Assembly: GCA_947095585.1 (NCBI GenBank)
Contig: OX352763.1
Location: 12,635,462 to 12,699,461, forward strand
DNA length: 64,000 bases
Direction of reading: 5' to 3'
DNA from: Nephrocerus scutellatus
Taxonomy: Eukaryota > Arthropoda > Insecta > Diptera > Pipunculidae
Position 1 is the stretch's first letter. Each line of letters opens with the position of its first letter. The translations under genes were made by a program, and so were the position numbers. A model generated the notes under the pieces. That model worked only from the letters and a program-made list of their open reading frames with translations, had not been told where the DNA came from and ran no database searches. This document shows positions 35,401 through 47,559 of the stretch, piece after piece.

Positions 35401-36057
35401 TAATACGTTCTTTAATACTCAGCGAATATTTCTGCTCTGTCGGAATAAGTTTTCGCCCATGTGTTGTCTGATTTAATTTGTAGATTCTTTTGTATTGTGT
35501 TGCCGCATATTAAGTTAAGTATTTGTATCGGCTATCTATATTCAAGTTCGATATTATAGTTCTTTAAAGTAATTTCAATTAGTAAATTTGTAAATGATAT
35601 TTAATATTAATATTGGTTTTTTATTATATAATTATTAATATAAATCCTACTGTCTATGAGAACTAACAATTTACACAATAAACAATTCAAGAATTATCGT
35701 ATTTCGACAATGGCGTCTTACAAACTGACCTTAAACTAAGTTTGTTAAAATGGGTGTAAATTAAGAAAGTTTCCACTTTCAACATTTTAAATCAACTAAC
35801 CCGCCAAGGTGAATAACATTTAGTGGGTTGTGTTAGGCAAAACATTTTAATTTTTCTATGAAACCAAAAAAAAAGAGAAAAAAAAACAAAAGGCTCACAA
35901 TTAAAAATAAAGAATGCAACTGAAATTCGCAGAAATGCAAAACACTTTAAAATAATTTCCACTGAACGATGCGGCTAACAATGTCCTTCCAGTGGAGCAG
36001 CAACTTTATGTTGCACATAATACATATATGCAACTCATTTCGTTGGTTCATATCATT

Positions 36058-36700
36058 TGTTGTTGTTGTTGTTGTTGTTGCTACTGCTTTTCGTTCATTC
36101 AAATCTTAACACAAGGATGTAGAAGGATGATGATGTTCTGCTGCTGATGCTGTTGTCATTATTATTGTTTGCTGCGTCTCTCAGACAAAAAGAACAATAA
36201 TGCGCTCCCAAAAGACAACAAAAAGAAATCGACACTAAAAGGATTGCATTCGATTCGAGTGTAATACTCGATGGTAAAAAACCAACACCACAACCAGCTA
36301 CAGCAACAACAAATATGCACTACACTGCACAAACACACAGCCTCGTATACTCGTAGATATCCTTCACATGGTGGTACGTCAATAGTGTGTAGCGCCAAAG
36401 TACTGCCGGGATTTGCGGCGGGTGCACGTACGGGTGCGGTGAAGCAGTTTGCGCAGTCAAATGCAATACGGATAAAAATATGAATGTGCAATATGGCACT
36501 GCTGCACAGACGACCACCGTACCACACTACCACTACAACAACAAAAACAACAGGGAATACGTCTAGAGCATATCGCCTTCATCAACGTCCTCGGCTCACA
36601 CTTCTCTTGCACATCAGCAAACGCAATCTCGCTGCTCCCGCATAGGTTCCCCCTCATTCTCTGCAAAACACGACAAAAGTGTAAAAAATTGTGTCACGCC
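36058..36700. other. TTG microsatellite and unusually open CAG/CAA-rich stretch
   Basis: A (TTG)n run lies at about 36058-36080. Beyond it, frames stay open for up to 123 codons on the - strand and 70 on the + strand (containing HHNQLQQQQ). No domain was recognised, no splice pair was convincing, and the base composition is less AT-rich than its flanks. It may be a regulatory block or an unrecognised exon of the host gene. Confidence 0.3.
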
Positions 36701-37349
36701 CCAAATGTCAAGCAAAGCGATTGTTTGAAATCAAGTTGAACGTCAGTAGTTGAAATGCGCGTTCCATCATAGTGCAGCAGCAACCCTATTTTGAGCAATT
36801 GCAATATTTTTAGATAGCGCATCAGCGATGGGAGTGTTTGCTTGGATTGTTGCCTGGCTATGGTGCTCTCATATGGGTACCTCGTTCTCGGTGCCTAAAA
36901 ACGTTACACAAAAGTGTCAGCCATGTATTTAATGTGATACATCGCATCCATCGTAGAATAATAATAAAATTGTTTTCAATGCTGGATAGTGTCCTCCAAG
37001 TTAAAGGCCTGATTTAGTTAACGTTGCTGCTAATGCTCATGATAACAGCCAACAATGTCTTGAAAAATAATATTTTGCAGCTGTAAAAAACTCCAAAAAT
37101 CGACCTAAAGTGAAAAAAAAATGGCGGGTGCATTCCAGTGAGAGAAGTCAAACTTCCTTTCGCTTAATTAAAATACTAGATAAATAACAGCAGTAAGAGG
37201 TTTCATATTCACAATAAAATAATGAAGTACAACACATAATTGTAATTTGCCAGTAAAGAGGTCGGGCATGCGCCTTTCTAGACATCGAAGGACCATTCGA
37301 CAAAGATAGTACACACCATAGCCACTTAAAACCACTAATTCTAATAAAT

Positions 37350-38275
37350 CTAAACAAAACCACACTCTCAATTACTCTCAATGGAGAAGAGATTACTATC
37401 AGCGAAGAGGTCAAGTACCTTGGACTGATATTTGATAGTAGACACCTACAAGCAAATCTACAAAAATCAAAAAGAGCACTCATGTGTGCAGAAGGGTGGC
37501 AGGAAAATCCTGGGGGGTTAGTCCCAAAATAATCCACTAGATGTTCACCATGATAGTTATTCCAATGATAATCTAATGAGTAGTGGCATGGCGAATAGGA
37601 CCAAGCTAAGCACAGCGAAAAAGGTATCGGAAAAACTGCAGAGGCTAGCCTGTGTTTTAATTACGGGTGCAATGAGAATCTGCCCGTCAGATGGCATGTT
37701 AGCAATCCTTGGTCTACTCCCACCAAAAACAGTAGTAGAGAGCAAATCCAAGAAAATTAAGCTACGTTTGAGCAAGGTAGGCTGCTTCACGGAAGGCAAG
37801 GTAATAGGAATAGTAGAAACACATGCCAAATTGATTCCTTTAGCGAACATGCCGTATGATAACATGGTGCAAAAGCTTAAATTTAAGAAGAACTTTGAAG
37901 TCAATATTAATACCAAGAAGGAACTCAGATCTGAAAATGAATACTAGATACATCCAGGAGTCATAAATTGGTACACGGATGGATCAAAGCGAGCAGAAGG
38001 CACGGGTGCAGGAGTCCATGTGCAAAGAACCACGTTCTCTGAAGTAATTGGGCAGTACCCGAACGACACGCTTTGTGGAGAAGTGGAGAAGACCCCGTGG
38101 CACCTTGCCAATGAATGCGAAGCAAAGATCCGACAGAGAAGAGACCATAAAAGAACCCACGTAATCTCGGAGTCTGCGTGACATTCATTGATCCCACTCC
38201 ACGTCATTAGGTTTCTAAGAGCCACTGGGGATGGGGAGCTGTAGGAACTGGCATGCACTGTCCGTATAGAGCAAG
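37350..38275 (+). mobile_element. LINE family D: reverse transcriptase end plus RNase H start
   Basis: On the + strand, TISEEVKYLGLIFDS marks the end of the reverse transcriptase. It is followed by KLSTAKKVSEKLQRLACVLI, TGAMRICPSDGMLAILGLLP and, after a stop at 37945, INWYTDGSKRAEGTGAGVHV (first RNase H Asp block). The continuation EVEKTPWHLANECEAKIRQR differs from the expected PTVFQAE, so the rest of RNase H is rearranged or replaced. The 123-codon frame at 37576-37947 is the connection domain. Pieces of the same family lie at 20745 and 52500, all on the + strand. Confidence 0.75.
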
Positions 38276-38388
38276 TCAGAAGGAAGCGCAATAGATCTAC
38301 ATGGGTCTCAGTGCTACTAGAATCATTGTGATGGATAGTCAATTGTGCGTGAATGTCATAGTCCTGACATAGTATAAAGAGGTTTGTT

Positions 38389-38608
38389 GGTACCGTGGCT
38401 CAGTAGATAAGCGCATGACTTATGAGCAGGAGGTTCGTGATTGCAATCACAGTAACATCGAAAGTATTTTTCACGGTGTGCCACCTCTTGCGATTGCCTG
38501 ACAAACATCCAAGAGTAATAACTTGTCACGGCAAGCTTCTCAATTCGCCGTTCGAATACGGCATTAAATTGTAGATCCCATCCATTTTTGTGCAAAAATA
38601 TACTTTTT
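38389..38608 (+). mobile_element. tRNA-derived SINE, copy 3 (longest)
   Basis: Starts GGTACCGTGGCTCAGTAGAT (A-box TGGCTCAGTAG), then a B-box-like GGTTCGTGATTGCAATC. The body is GCCACCTCTTGCGATTGCCT, AGTAATAACTTGTCACGG, AAGCTTCTCAATTCGCCGTT, and the tail ATTAAATTGTAGATCCCATC ends in TTTGTGCAAAAATATAC. It runs about 220 bp and shares its body with the copies at 2051 and 41061. Its 3' end touches a LINE-A tail of opposite strand. Confidence 0.75.
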
Positions 38609-38770
38609 TTTATAATGTACACACGCTAAAGGCGTTTGCACCCTTATAATGCTTAACATGGCAGCGTGGTGGTTTGGAAATTAAGAAGGAGGTGAGATGT
38701 CTATGCACATGTGTCTTGAATGACTGTAGATCATACAAATGCGGAAACACAGAGTCGGAAAGACAGAAAT
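38608..38770 (-). mobile_element. LINE family A, 3' tail, - strand
   Basis: The + strand shows the antisense of the family tail: a T-run at 38604-38610, then TAATGTACACACGCTAAAGG, the hairpin region GCGTTTGCACCCTTATAATG and text antisense to the LINE-A C-terminus (CATACAAATGCGGAAACACAG near 38733). Only about 160 bp remain. Confidence 0.7.
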
Positions 38771-38979
38771 GTGGAATGTCAATTCTGACGGATGTTTACT
38801 TCTAACCAATAGCTTCTTTTCAATGGAATATCGAAAGGAAAGGAAAGCAATTAATATTAATTTAAAAAAATTAAAGAAAAAAAAAAGAATTAGGAATAAA
38901 GTAGATATTCGTTTGAAGTCAACATCTTTCGTAATACACAAGCTGGGTCGACCATGCGGTCATGAGGATTATTAAAAAA

Positions 38980-41055
38980 AATTTGGTACCAGAGATGGAC
39001 TTCTGTTTAAACTTTAAACAAAATTATCTCTACTCACACTTCCTGTTTGTTTCTTGTCACAAAACCGCCTTTAAAACCAGCCAAATTAACGTAGAATTTA
39101 ACGTCAGCATATAATAAAATGATTCTCGATCATGTTGGGCATCAGGACACAACAATTTTTTCTTTAAGACTTTTATTTTTTGTTTCCTTCAAGTCTCTAA
39201 CTAGGATGCTACAAGTAGAGTTCTTAAAAATGTAATTTCGCTAAAAGTGTCCCCCAAGAAGAGTGTCCGTCGTGAGGGAAGGAGACTCAAATAAATGAAG
39301 AAATATTTTTATCACTTGAATTCTCAATAAAAATAATGACAACCATAATGCGGAATAATAACAATAATAATACGCGATGGCAGACCCGGCAGCATCTGTT
39401 TCTGTATCATACTTGCGCCACAAAATTCACAGTCGTTGCCCAAGCTAGTCAGTCCCGTCCCCTGATGTCCACCAAGCAGCAGTGTAGCAACTAGAAAAAC
39501 AACTCAATTTGTGCTATGATGCTTTTAACAGATTATTATTATTTTGTATGAGTATAAGAAGATTTTTCAATGGGAGTTCCTGACACCCGAGCTGTGTAGT
39601 CTGACGTCCCATCGGTCGGCATCAGCGGTAGCACCTTGTGGCACTTCATTTTCAATAATCAAAATGCAATCGAATGCGTCCCTCTCATTTTTTCTCTAGC
39701 TATCTTCCAATGCCAACAACGCATTCCCCTATGAATAGAAAAAAATTGGAAGAAGAAAGGAAAGTGGATTTTCGGTATCATATGGCACTATTTACATTTT
39801 ATGGCATTTTCATTAAAGTACATTCTGTATTTTCTTATCGAATTGAATATGATTGGTGCCCACAAGGCATGACTCGTTAGGGAGAGATGTCCTGTAATAT
39901 TTGTTTTCTAAAAATAACAAAAAAATTAAATTACCCATTAACATTACACGGAGAAGGAATTCATTTCATTTCGTGAAATAGAGTTCAAGTTTCTTTGACC
40001 CTTGATGTGATGCTGTGTGTGAGTTGCAAGAACAGTTCTGACTTCCAATAAACCTTTTCTCTCAATTTCTTAGAGAAAAAAAACTTTTAAAAAATTGGTT
40101 GCTGGAAATATATACATAAAATTAACGACGGACCCAAAAGGCACTGACTGACTATTAACCAAGATTATCTTCTAAGTACCTCAACTAACCCCGAACCAAG
40201 CAAGCCAACCAGCCAACAGCTGAAGAAAATAAATTTCCAAAAAAAAAAACATCGACTACAATAAGTACCGCCTCGGCCACCCAAACGATTTTCATAAACA
40301 GGCGAGGGTTTGAATTTCTTTTGCCATTATTAAACGAAGATCCTTAACTCTGTGTCCTTTTCTATAATCTTGCGAATAGCAGACGAGCGATAATGGTAAT
40401 GATGACAAAAATAAAAATTATAATACCGCATGCCCTCACCATGGGATGGATCTACGAGTTCTCTATGTAAATTCCCTGTATCTCTCGTTATCGCTAACGT
40501 CCTGCAAGAATATTACAGAAGGCCAACCTAGACTTGTGACTTTCATTAAACATAACCATTACAAATGAATGGCTTAGCTTAGCAGCAAGAGGACATTTTT
40601 CAATTAAGAAGTTAAAAATGAGCTGAGTGCATCGTAAATATAAAGGCAGCAGTGGACGGATACATTTTAGGCTAAAAGTGAGCTTTCGTAGATAATTAAG
40701 TAATTTAATAGTTTCGCTTCGTTTAACCTTTAAAGTATGATTGTGATAATTTTTAAAACTTAAGAGGCAGAGCTGAAGCAATATGGTTCTTCATTTTAAG
40801 AATTATTTCTACGTGCATAGTCTAGTGATTTGTTATTTTAAAGACTTATAGGAGAAGCTTTTATTAGTGACTCAAACTTAATTCACTCTCAGCCTTCTAA
40901 GTTAAGAATGTCGTTTGCACATTACAAAGGTAAGACTAAGGCATGATGCAGTTGTCGTAATTGCCACTATTTCTTCATTTGGGTACATTTGGCTCGCTCT
41001 ATTTCTCTTGTGTTTTGCAGTTTTGTTTTTGCACGAAAATTTAATTCAACAAAAT
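38980..41055. other. AT-rich presumed intron, no gene seen
   Basis: Only short frames of at most 95 codons, without recognisable domains. Several A-runs and AT-rich microsatellites. Confidence 0.45.
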
Positions 41056-41060
41056 TGTAG

Positions 41061-41228
41061 AATTAAATGCCGTATCCGAACGGCGAATTGAGAAGCTTTC
41101 CGTGACAAGTTATTACTCTCGGACGTTTGTCAGTAATTCGCGAGAGGTATGACACCGTGCAAAATACTTTTGTTGTTGTTACCACGAACCTCCTGCTCAG
41201 AAGCCATGCACTGAGCCACGGCGCCCGA
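41061..41228 (-). mobile_element. tRNA-derived SINE, copy 4
   Basis: The antisense of the SINE: tail-side ATTAAATGCCGTATCCGAAC, body GCGAATTGAGAAGCTTTCCG and GACAAGTTATTACTCTCGGA, and head-side CACGAACCTCCTGCTCAGAA then GAGCCACGGCGCC (A-box on the - strand). The B-box region is diverged and a short GTT run is inserted near 41171. Confidence 0.7.
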
Positions 41229-41990
41229 ATGTCTCTCTTCTATGCCCCTTTATTAGAGGACTTTTTGTAGCCTGTTGCCCTAATTAAGCAAATACTATTT
41301 TCACACGACCATAGACGAAAGTGACTGTTCTGTACTATAACCTGGCCTCGAAAGCAGGCATTATTCAAACTAGTGCTTTAATATTGAAACTTCCTTGTTA
41401 TTTACTGCAGTCTCAGTGAACACACATTCCCACAGTAGTTTTGCATTGCGCATGAGCAGTTTAGCAGATTTTGTTCGTGTGAAAAATAGCGTACATTACT
41501 CGCTAAAAAGTGCTTATCGTGCTCGATAGATTGCCGCATTCGGCAATCGCCTCGTTCTTCAAGCTACTAACTTGCACGATAACGTCCACTTTCCTAGCTC
41601 GTTATGTATTATACTATAATTGTAAGTGTTCAACAAAATTTTATTAGTTTTCCATTCGAAAATTGTATTGGACGGGTGAGTTTCCTCCATATAATTCGAG
41701 ATGGCCTCTGATTGATTTAATGCCTCCAAATTTGATTTGAAAAAAGATTATTGTTATATTATGTTCATTAGGGACTCATAGAGCCAATCAAGGACTTAAT
41801 GGTAAAATTGCTCCAGCTTGGCTATGGGCGTGTGATAAATATATAATAAGTTTGTTAATATCTTATTAGTTTTAATTTTTTTGTTATTTGGTTCTTTAAA
41901 TCTTGTAAAGTATACCTTGAAGTTCAAATGATTAAGCCATCTCTTATTAGTAGTGCCTGTAAATTCGATTTTTTCAGGCAGACTGACAGA

Positions 41991-42143
41991 ATGAGAAATT
42001 TTTGGGAATTTCTTGGAAAACTACTTTTGAAAATCATCATTAACGTCGGCGTTAAGGCAATCCACGAAGAAGGGCAGGACAAGGATCATGACAGGGCTGC
42101 TCGGTATAAGTACATCGACTTTCTCAAGAAAAGAAAACGATAA
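41991..42143 (+). CDS. Candidate 50-residue basic peptide, possible terminal exon
   Basis: A pyrimidine-rich TTTTTTCAG at 41969-41977 precedes an ATG at 41991, followed by a 50-codon frame and TAA. The peptide starts MRNFWEFLGKLLLKIIINVG, a hydrophobic-amphipathic stretch, and ends YIDFLKKRKR with a charged middle (HEEGQDKDHD). A possible donor, AATT plus GTAAGTG, lies upstream at about 41622. A promoter-proximal 5' exon is therefore conceivable, with a palindromic TTGCCGCATTCGGCAA at 41531-41546. I do not recognise the protein. It may be a small gene inside the large intron, a transposon fragment, or chance. Confidence 0.27.
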   Translation: MRNFWEFLGKLLLKIIINVGVKAIHEEGQDKDHDRAARYKYIDFLKKRKR

Positions 42144-43034
42144 TTCTCTCTTTTATGTTGAAGGATAACCAAACGGTGAAAAAAAAATCTTTAAAAATAG
42201 CTTCGATACTGAACACATTTAAAAAAATTCCATAGGACTCTCCAAAGTACAGCATCGATATACGACGAGTACCATAATGAAGGTATAAGAACAAAGAATC
42301 TAAACAAAAAATGTAAATACTTTTCTAGCGACGACATATACTCGTATGCATACTCGTTTGCATACGGAAGCGAGCGTTTTACAAACCCATCAACCACCAT
42401 AAGTCGTCGTCGTTTTATAGCTGGCACTAAAATATCGGTTAATAGGGCGAATCAGGTAAAAGTGAAGAGTGAAATTCACTTCCTTGTTTGGAGATGGCTG
42501 CCAAGTGGTAGGCACTACAAATGTACCTTGCCATTCTTTTGAAAAACAACGAAAGTGTAATAAATACTTTTAAAAGGAAACAACTTCCGCTATAAAAAAA
42601 ATTGTCGAATGCTGTGAACAAAGGATACATCGCTGTAAGTCAGTGTGTGAGTAAGTGAGTGAGTGTGTGAGTGCACAGATTGCGGAGGCTTGATGTAAGT
42701 GAAAACTACCATTGATACATGCCGCGTTGACGGATGGCGTTACGACGCTCACCATGGCGTACAAAACGGCATAGAGAAACCCAAAAAGACCATTAAGGAT
42801 CTCAGCTTCCATTCTACTCTCATTTTTTGTACTCGTCTTTGAGTCAACTCAGACATGTGGCTTCCACCATAATCATCTTTTGTTGCTCTATGTACTACCG
42901 GGATCCGGTTTGGCTTCCACGAGGACTTAAAATCGATCGTAATACTTTGTTACATCGCGAGAACTGATATGAGCGTTCGGTCGGCTGCAAAATAAAGTCT
43001 TAAATTGGACAACAGTTTATAGTATAAGGATTTA

Positions 43035-43330
43035 ATCGGTATTTTTGGGTACTTGCATAAAGAACGGATAAAATTAAACATTCGCCAACAGGACAGTAGC
43101 AGATTGATTGAATTTAGAACGACTATAGCGCATCTATGATGAATTTGTTGGTGCTTGCATTAGGAACCGATAAAATGAATTCTTCTGCTACTGTCCTAGC
43201 AGAGTGACTGACTCTAGAACGACTAGAGCGCACCTATGATGCATTATTTGGTGCTTGCATTAGGAACCAATAAATGAATCCTTCTGCAACTGTCCTAGCA
43301 GAGTGACTGACTCTAGACCGACAAGAGCGT
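43035..43330. repeat. Tandem repeat, ~100-bp unit, about 2.9 copies
   Basis: The units start at 43100, 43200 and 43299 with CAGAxTGAxTGAxTxTAGA. Each contains GTGCTTGCATTAGGAACC and ends CTGCxACTGTCCTAG; a diverged end portion (TACTTGCATAAAGAACGG to GGACAGTAG) lies before the first full unit. The period is 99-100 bp. No coding potential is shared between the units. Confidence 0.8.
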
Positions 43331-43334
43331 AAAA

Positions 43335-45400
43335 CCACCATGAATTACGAGTCAATGGTTGATTTACAATCAATTGCAACAGATGCCGCTTCATCCTAGT
43401 CATCATCGCCATGAAGGATATCAAGAATCGATTTTTCGTTACACCAATCTCATATGAGATTTGTTTTATATGCCAGGGATAAGTTTTTCCCTGAAACTTA
43501 GCAGAGAATAAAGTATTTACCAGGAAATGCAAAGAATGATGATAGTAATCCGCTTTTAAATGGAAATCTCGACGCAAAAAATATCCCTTTTGTAAAATGT
43601 TCCGTTCATGCAGCAATCATTTCCTGGATAATATTTAAATCTCTTTAAAATTAAGTATCTCTAATCTCTTTGTAGCTTTTTTCCAAGCGATTATCAAATT
43701 AACCTTTTTTAATGCGAAAATTTCTTCAAAGGTAAGCTTGGGAAAGGTAAGGTTGTTCCATATCCTTAATGATTATATGACTTCTCCCGATAGTTAAGTC
43801 TTAAATTGCTTCTCCGTTCACCCAGCAGATCACAAAATCCCAGGAGGGTGCGGCCATTTTGTAATACGCTCAATTTTTAATAAATAAAACGTTTAACCTC
43901 ATTTTTGATTAATTGAGGAATTTATTTTATTAAATTTACATATAAAACACTCCACTCCGTCATCCAGGATATTCGTATTTGCTTCGATGTCTTTATATAT
44001 TATATGTAGTAAAAATAATATGCAAAGGATGCGGTTAAAAAAAACGGAACTTTTCAAACTTCCCCATGTCAACCACCATTAGTCAAAAAAAAGATAGATG
44101 TCTCCTTGACGATAACAAAGCTTCCATATACTATAACAAAGGGAGAGAAAATGAAAAACTCAAAGAGATTGACAAAGAGCCACCCCTCCATCGGATTTAC
44201 ATTTTTGTAACTCGTACTGTGAGAGATATTTCGTGCGGGGATGTTGATGTAAGTTTTTATCTCAATTCCTTGCGCTCCTCTTGCAGGTTTAAATGGCTTC
44301 AAGTATCATCCTCTGTGACAGACTTATTTTGTCCTATGTGACATCGAGTTGCTCCAGTGTAATAGAGATGTATATGGCGAGCTGCGTTCCCGTAAGGAGT
44401 CTACAATATAAGGACTCTGAAACAACTGAAACTCTGTGTTGTTGTGTGACATGTTAATTAAACAATTTTTGCTGTTGTTTCTGAAGTATTTTAGCAGCAA
44501 TAAACAATTCCGCAATTTCGAGTGGCATGCGCGGCCTGCCTCATTGTCTCCAACTATCCACAATTCGAAAAACGCAATTAAATTTCCTGCTGCACAAGAC
44601 AAACCACACAAAAATAAACACAAATCCTTCCAGTATAGAGTGCAAGAATCTTCCTGTAGAATGGAGTTCTTGTCAATTTACATGATTGCGTTTACGTCAC
44701 GTTAGTCAAAACGTTGTATCTGAATGGAATGAATGAACTCAAACCCTTTTCCTATGTACGTATGTGCGTTCTTCCTGTAATTAAAAGTTTTTTTTGTGCG
44801 AAATCACGCCAAAAACCTTGCAGGAAATTCCGCATGAATACCAGCATTGAAGGGCGACACAAATATTATTTTATCTGGGAATTTCTTTGGAAATAATTGA
44901 CACATTTTGCAATTATGGAATGTGTTATTTGTATGTGTGTCTTTATAGGTGTTCTGATGGGATAGCTGAAGTCAACTATCCTAATGGTGCGACTTGCGCG
45001 ACTGGTTATCATTAAAAAGTCTTTGGAGAAAGAGCGGTTGAATGAATTCCAAGTAAATATTCATGACCGAACAGGTGGCTTTCTTGAAACTTTTAAATTA
45101 AGACTTTAAGTAATAAATGTTGCTCTATGAGCACCATTCTCTTTTGTCAGTGCTCGTGGTTGATATTTCAACTACATCCACCACAACTACTTCATACTTA
45201 TTCCAACTACCAATACCAACATAATCAAAAAGGCACCATTTTATCCATAAATTCAGCCCAGTCTTTAATTTGACTGTAATAGGCGTTCATCTCTGACTAG
45301 CTTGTGTTCTTTTTTTCGTTGGCTTTTTGAATAATATAGATTTTTTCAAATAAAAAAGCGTTTTATTTCTCAACATAGTCCTCCTTTAAGCTCGATAAAT
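43335..45400. other. No gene recognised
   Basis: Longest frames: 118 codons on the - strand (43260-43616, overlapping the tandem repeat) and 91 codons on the + strand (44066-44341). Neither matches a family known to me. The GTAACTCGTACTGTGAGAGA block sits in a frame open on both strands. Confidence 0.4.
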
Positions 45401-45403
45401 TTC

Positions 45404-47250
45404 ATCATCATATTTGGCTTTACAGCCGGTGTCCAGTACGGGCGATAGTACCATTTCGAGCCGATGTCATCCAGTTTGGCATCCTTAATTTATGGGCGTC
45501 CTGGTCTACAACATTCTTCCAGCGTAGACTTGGCTGGCCTAGCTGTCTTTTTTCATAACGTCTACCGCAAAGAACTTTCCGAGCAGGATCCTCTTCGCTT
45601 ATGCGAGCTACGTGTCCTGTCCACCGGAGCCTACCGAGCTTTACTCTCTTCACTATGTCGACATCGCGCTAATGCTCGTAGATCTCATCAATAAATAGTC
45701 CACGGAATTGTACTTCCTCACATACGGGTTCAACAATTCTCTGTAAGACTTTTCTCTCGAACACGGCTAAGAGGTCAGAATACTTTTTGTATGCACCAAA
45801 GTCTCGGATCCATATGTAAGTACTGGTATGACCATTGTCTTATATACCAGGAGCTTAGATGTAAAGGATAGTTTAAGGAAAGTCCATCACCTTCTCGGAG
45901 CCCGTTATACCTGTTGAATGGGCTTGATAGTGATATGAATATTTTTACTTGGCTTATAACAGTGGTCCATGAAGAGTCTCGAATGACTTTCTCTAACGCC
46001 AGGTTGAAGAGGCCAGGCCAGTCCATCCACTTATCGGAGCCCGATATAGATGTTGAATGGGCTTGATAGTGATCCGGATATTTTTACTTGGCTTATAACA
46101 TTGGGCATGGTCAACCTGCATAGTCGTGTCAGTTTATTTCGGATGCCGAATTCTCTCATGGCTATACTTTCATATGTCTATAACAAGATGGTGTAGTAAG
46201 TTTTGAAACTCTAGACATTTTTCCATCACCTGCCTAAGGGTGTAAATTTGATCAGTTGTTGATTTGCCTGGGATGAAGCCACACTGGTAGGGACCAATGA
46301 TCACTTTAGCGTATAGGGCTATCCTTTCTTGAAGGATAGAGGAGAAAATCTTATACGCGGTACTCAACAACGTTATACCACGATAATTGCTGCATGTGGT
46401 GTTATCTCCTTTCTCATGTATAGAGCACAGGATGTCTCTTCACCAGTCTCTTTTCTTCTATTACTTGCACTATTAGTTCATGAGTTCATAGTCATCGAAC
46501 CAGCCGTTCTGATCTCCACGACTACTGGTTAAGATGGAGTCAGCACTACTAATGGCAATATTCTTAAGGCGTATCAATTTCTCTTCTACGCCCGACATCT
46601 CTGCCCCCCCCCCAAGACTTACCCTCCCTGCATTTAAGGCGAGTCCTATCGTTTGACCGTAGTTTTTCTGGTCTCTCGTTGCGAAGGCAGCAGTGTTGAC
46701 TCGATTATGATTCGCGGATGCAGGATTTAGTGATGATGCCATCTGCGCTCGGAGCACCATAGCAACAAGATAATGGTCCGAGTCGACAGGCAGTTCCCCT
46801 TCGACTGATTTAAAGAAAACTTATTTTTTATTATCTTGTTTATCCTCTGTAGGTGCGTGAACGCTTAGGACGCTCGCTTTTGTTTTTAAATCTGCCCTGC
46901 ATGCGAAGGGTACATAGCCGTTCATTTACTGCTTTAAAGCCGTTAACGGTGAGTTTTATTCTTTTGCTGACTAGAAACCCCACCCCGAGCACATGATGTC
47001 TTGCATGACAGCTCTAATATATGTCATATTCTGATTTTTGTAAGACACCATTCCCCGTCCAGCGCATCTCCTGGATTCCTGTTATATCAGCATTATATTT
47101 AAACAGGGTATTGGCTTGCTGCTGTGCAGATCGAGCTCTATACAGTGAGCATACGTTCCATGAGAAAATTCTTAAATCGTTCAGCCGTTTTCGTTGCCGT
47201 GGTCGTAGTCGTTCATCAGTGTATCCGACTGTAGTTTTTGGTTCCGTAAT
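45404..47250 (-). mobile_element. RTE-clade LINE, longest copy, with internal deletions
   Basis: Read on the - strand from 47250: endonuclease start (DLRIFSWNVCSLYRA, ADITGIQEMRWTGNG, LGVGFLVSKRIK), then a gap. The linker region follows, and then reverse transcriptase: STAYKIFSSILQERI, IIGPYQCGFIPGKSTTDQIY, TLRQVMEKCLEFQNLLHHL, a gap, NGLREGDGL and FNLALEKVIRDS. The C-terminal part is LGRLRWTGHVARISEEDPAR and KVLCGRRYEKRQLGQPSLRW. It ends AGCCAAATATGATGATGAAA, so its 3' terminus is a short GAT-type repeat and not poly-A, as known for RTE elements. The YADD box is absent in this copy. It is about 1.85 kb against roughly 3 kb for a complete element. Confidence 0.85.
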
Positions 47251-47427
47251 ATGATTTTTTTACGGGCAAGGTTATTGGCCTCATACCAACCTTATTTTCA
47301 GGGACTAGCCCGATCATTTAGCTTTTTTCTTGTATTTGGAGAAAAATTACCGGCGGCCACCACGTGGCGGTTTTTTTTTTTGCATTACACCAGTCAGAGA
47401 TAGTTACGGTACCTGCAAGTCTAGATT

Positions 47428-47545
47428 CATCATCATCATATTTGGCTCTACAACCGGGATCCGGTCCTGGCCTCCTGGCAATTCTCGATATATGGCAAAT
47501 ATTCGGCTGTTGGCTGACCGCCCTCGACAAACTTAGTCCAGCGTT
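47428..47545 (-). mobile_element. RTE 3' terminus, short copy
   Basis: The + strand starts CATCATCATCATATTTGGCT, then CTACAACCGGGATCCGGTCC. This is the same terminus as at 45405, 20370 and 54386, with four CAT units. The copy interrupts the open frame described next. Confidence 0.7.
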
Positions 47546-47559
47546 TTTCCAATTTTTTG

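Noticed and set aside
37148..37537. 129-codon - strand frame
   Set aside because: It is the antisense shadow of the LINE-D reverse-transcriptase end on the + strand.
47021..47254. 80-codon frames beginning MSYSDFCKTPFPV at 47021 (+) and its near copy at 1424-1666 (-)
   Set aside because: Their mutual similarity looked like a conserved small protein, but both are the antisense of the RTE endonuclease N-terminus.
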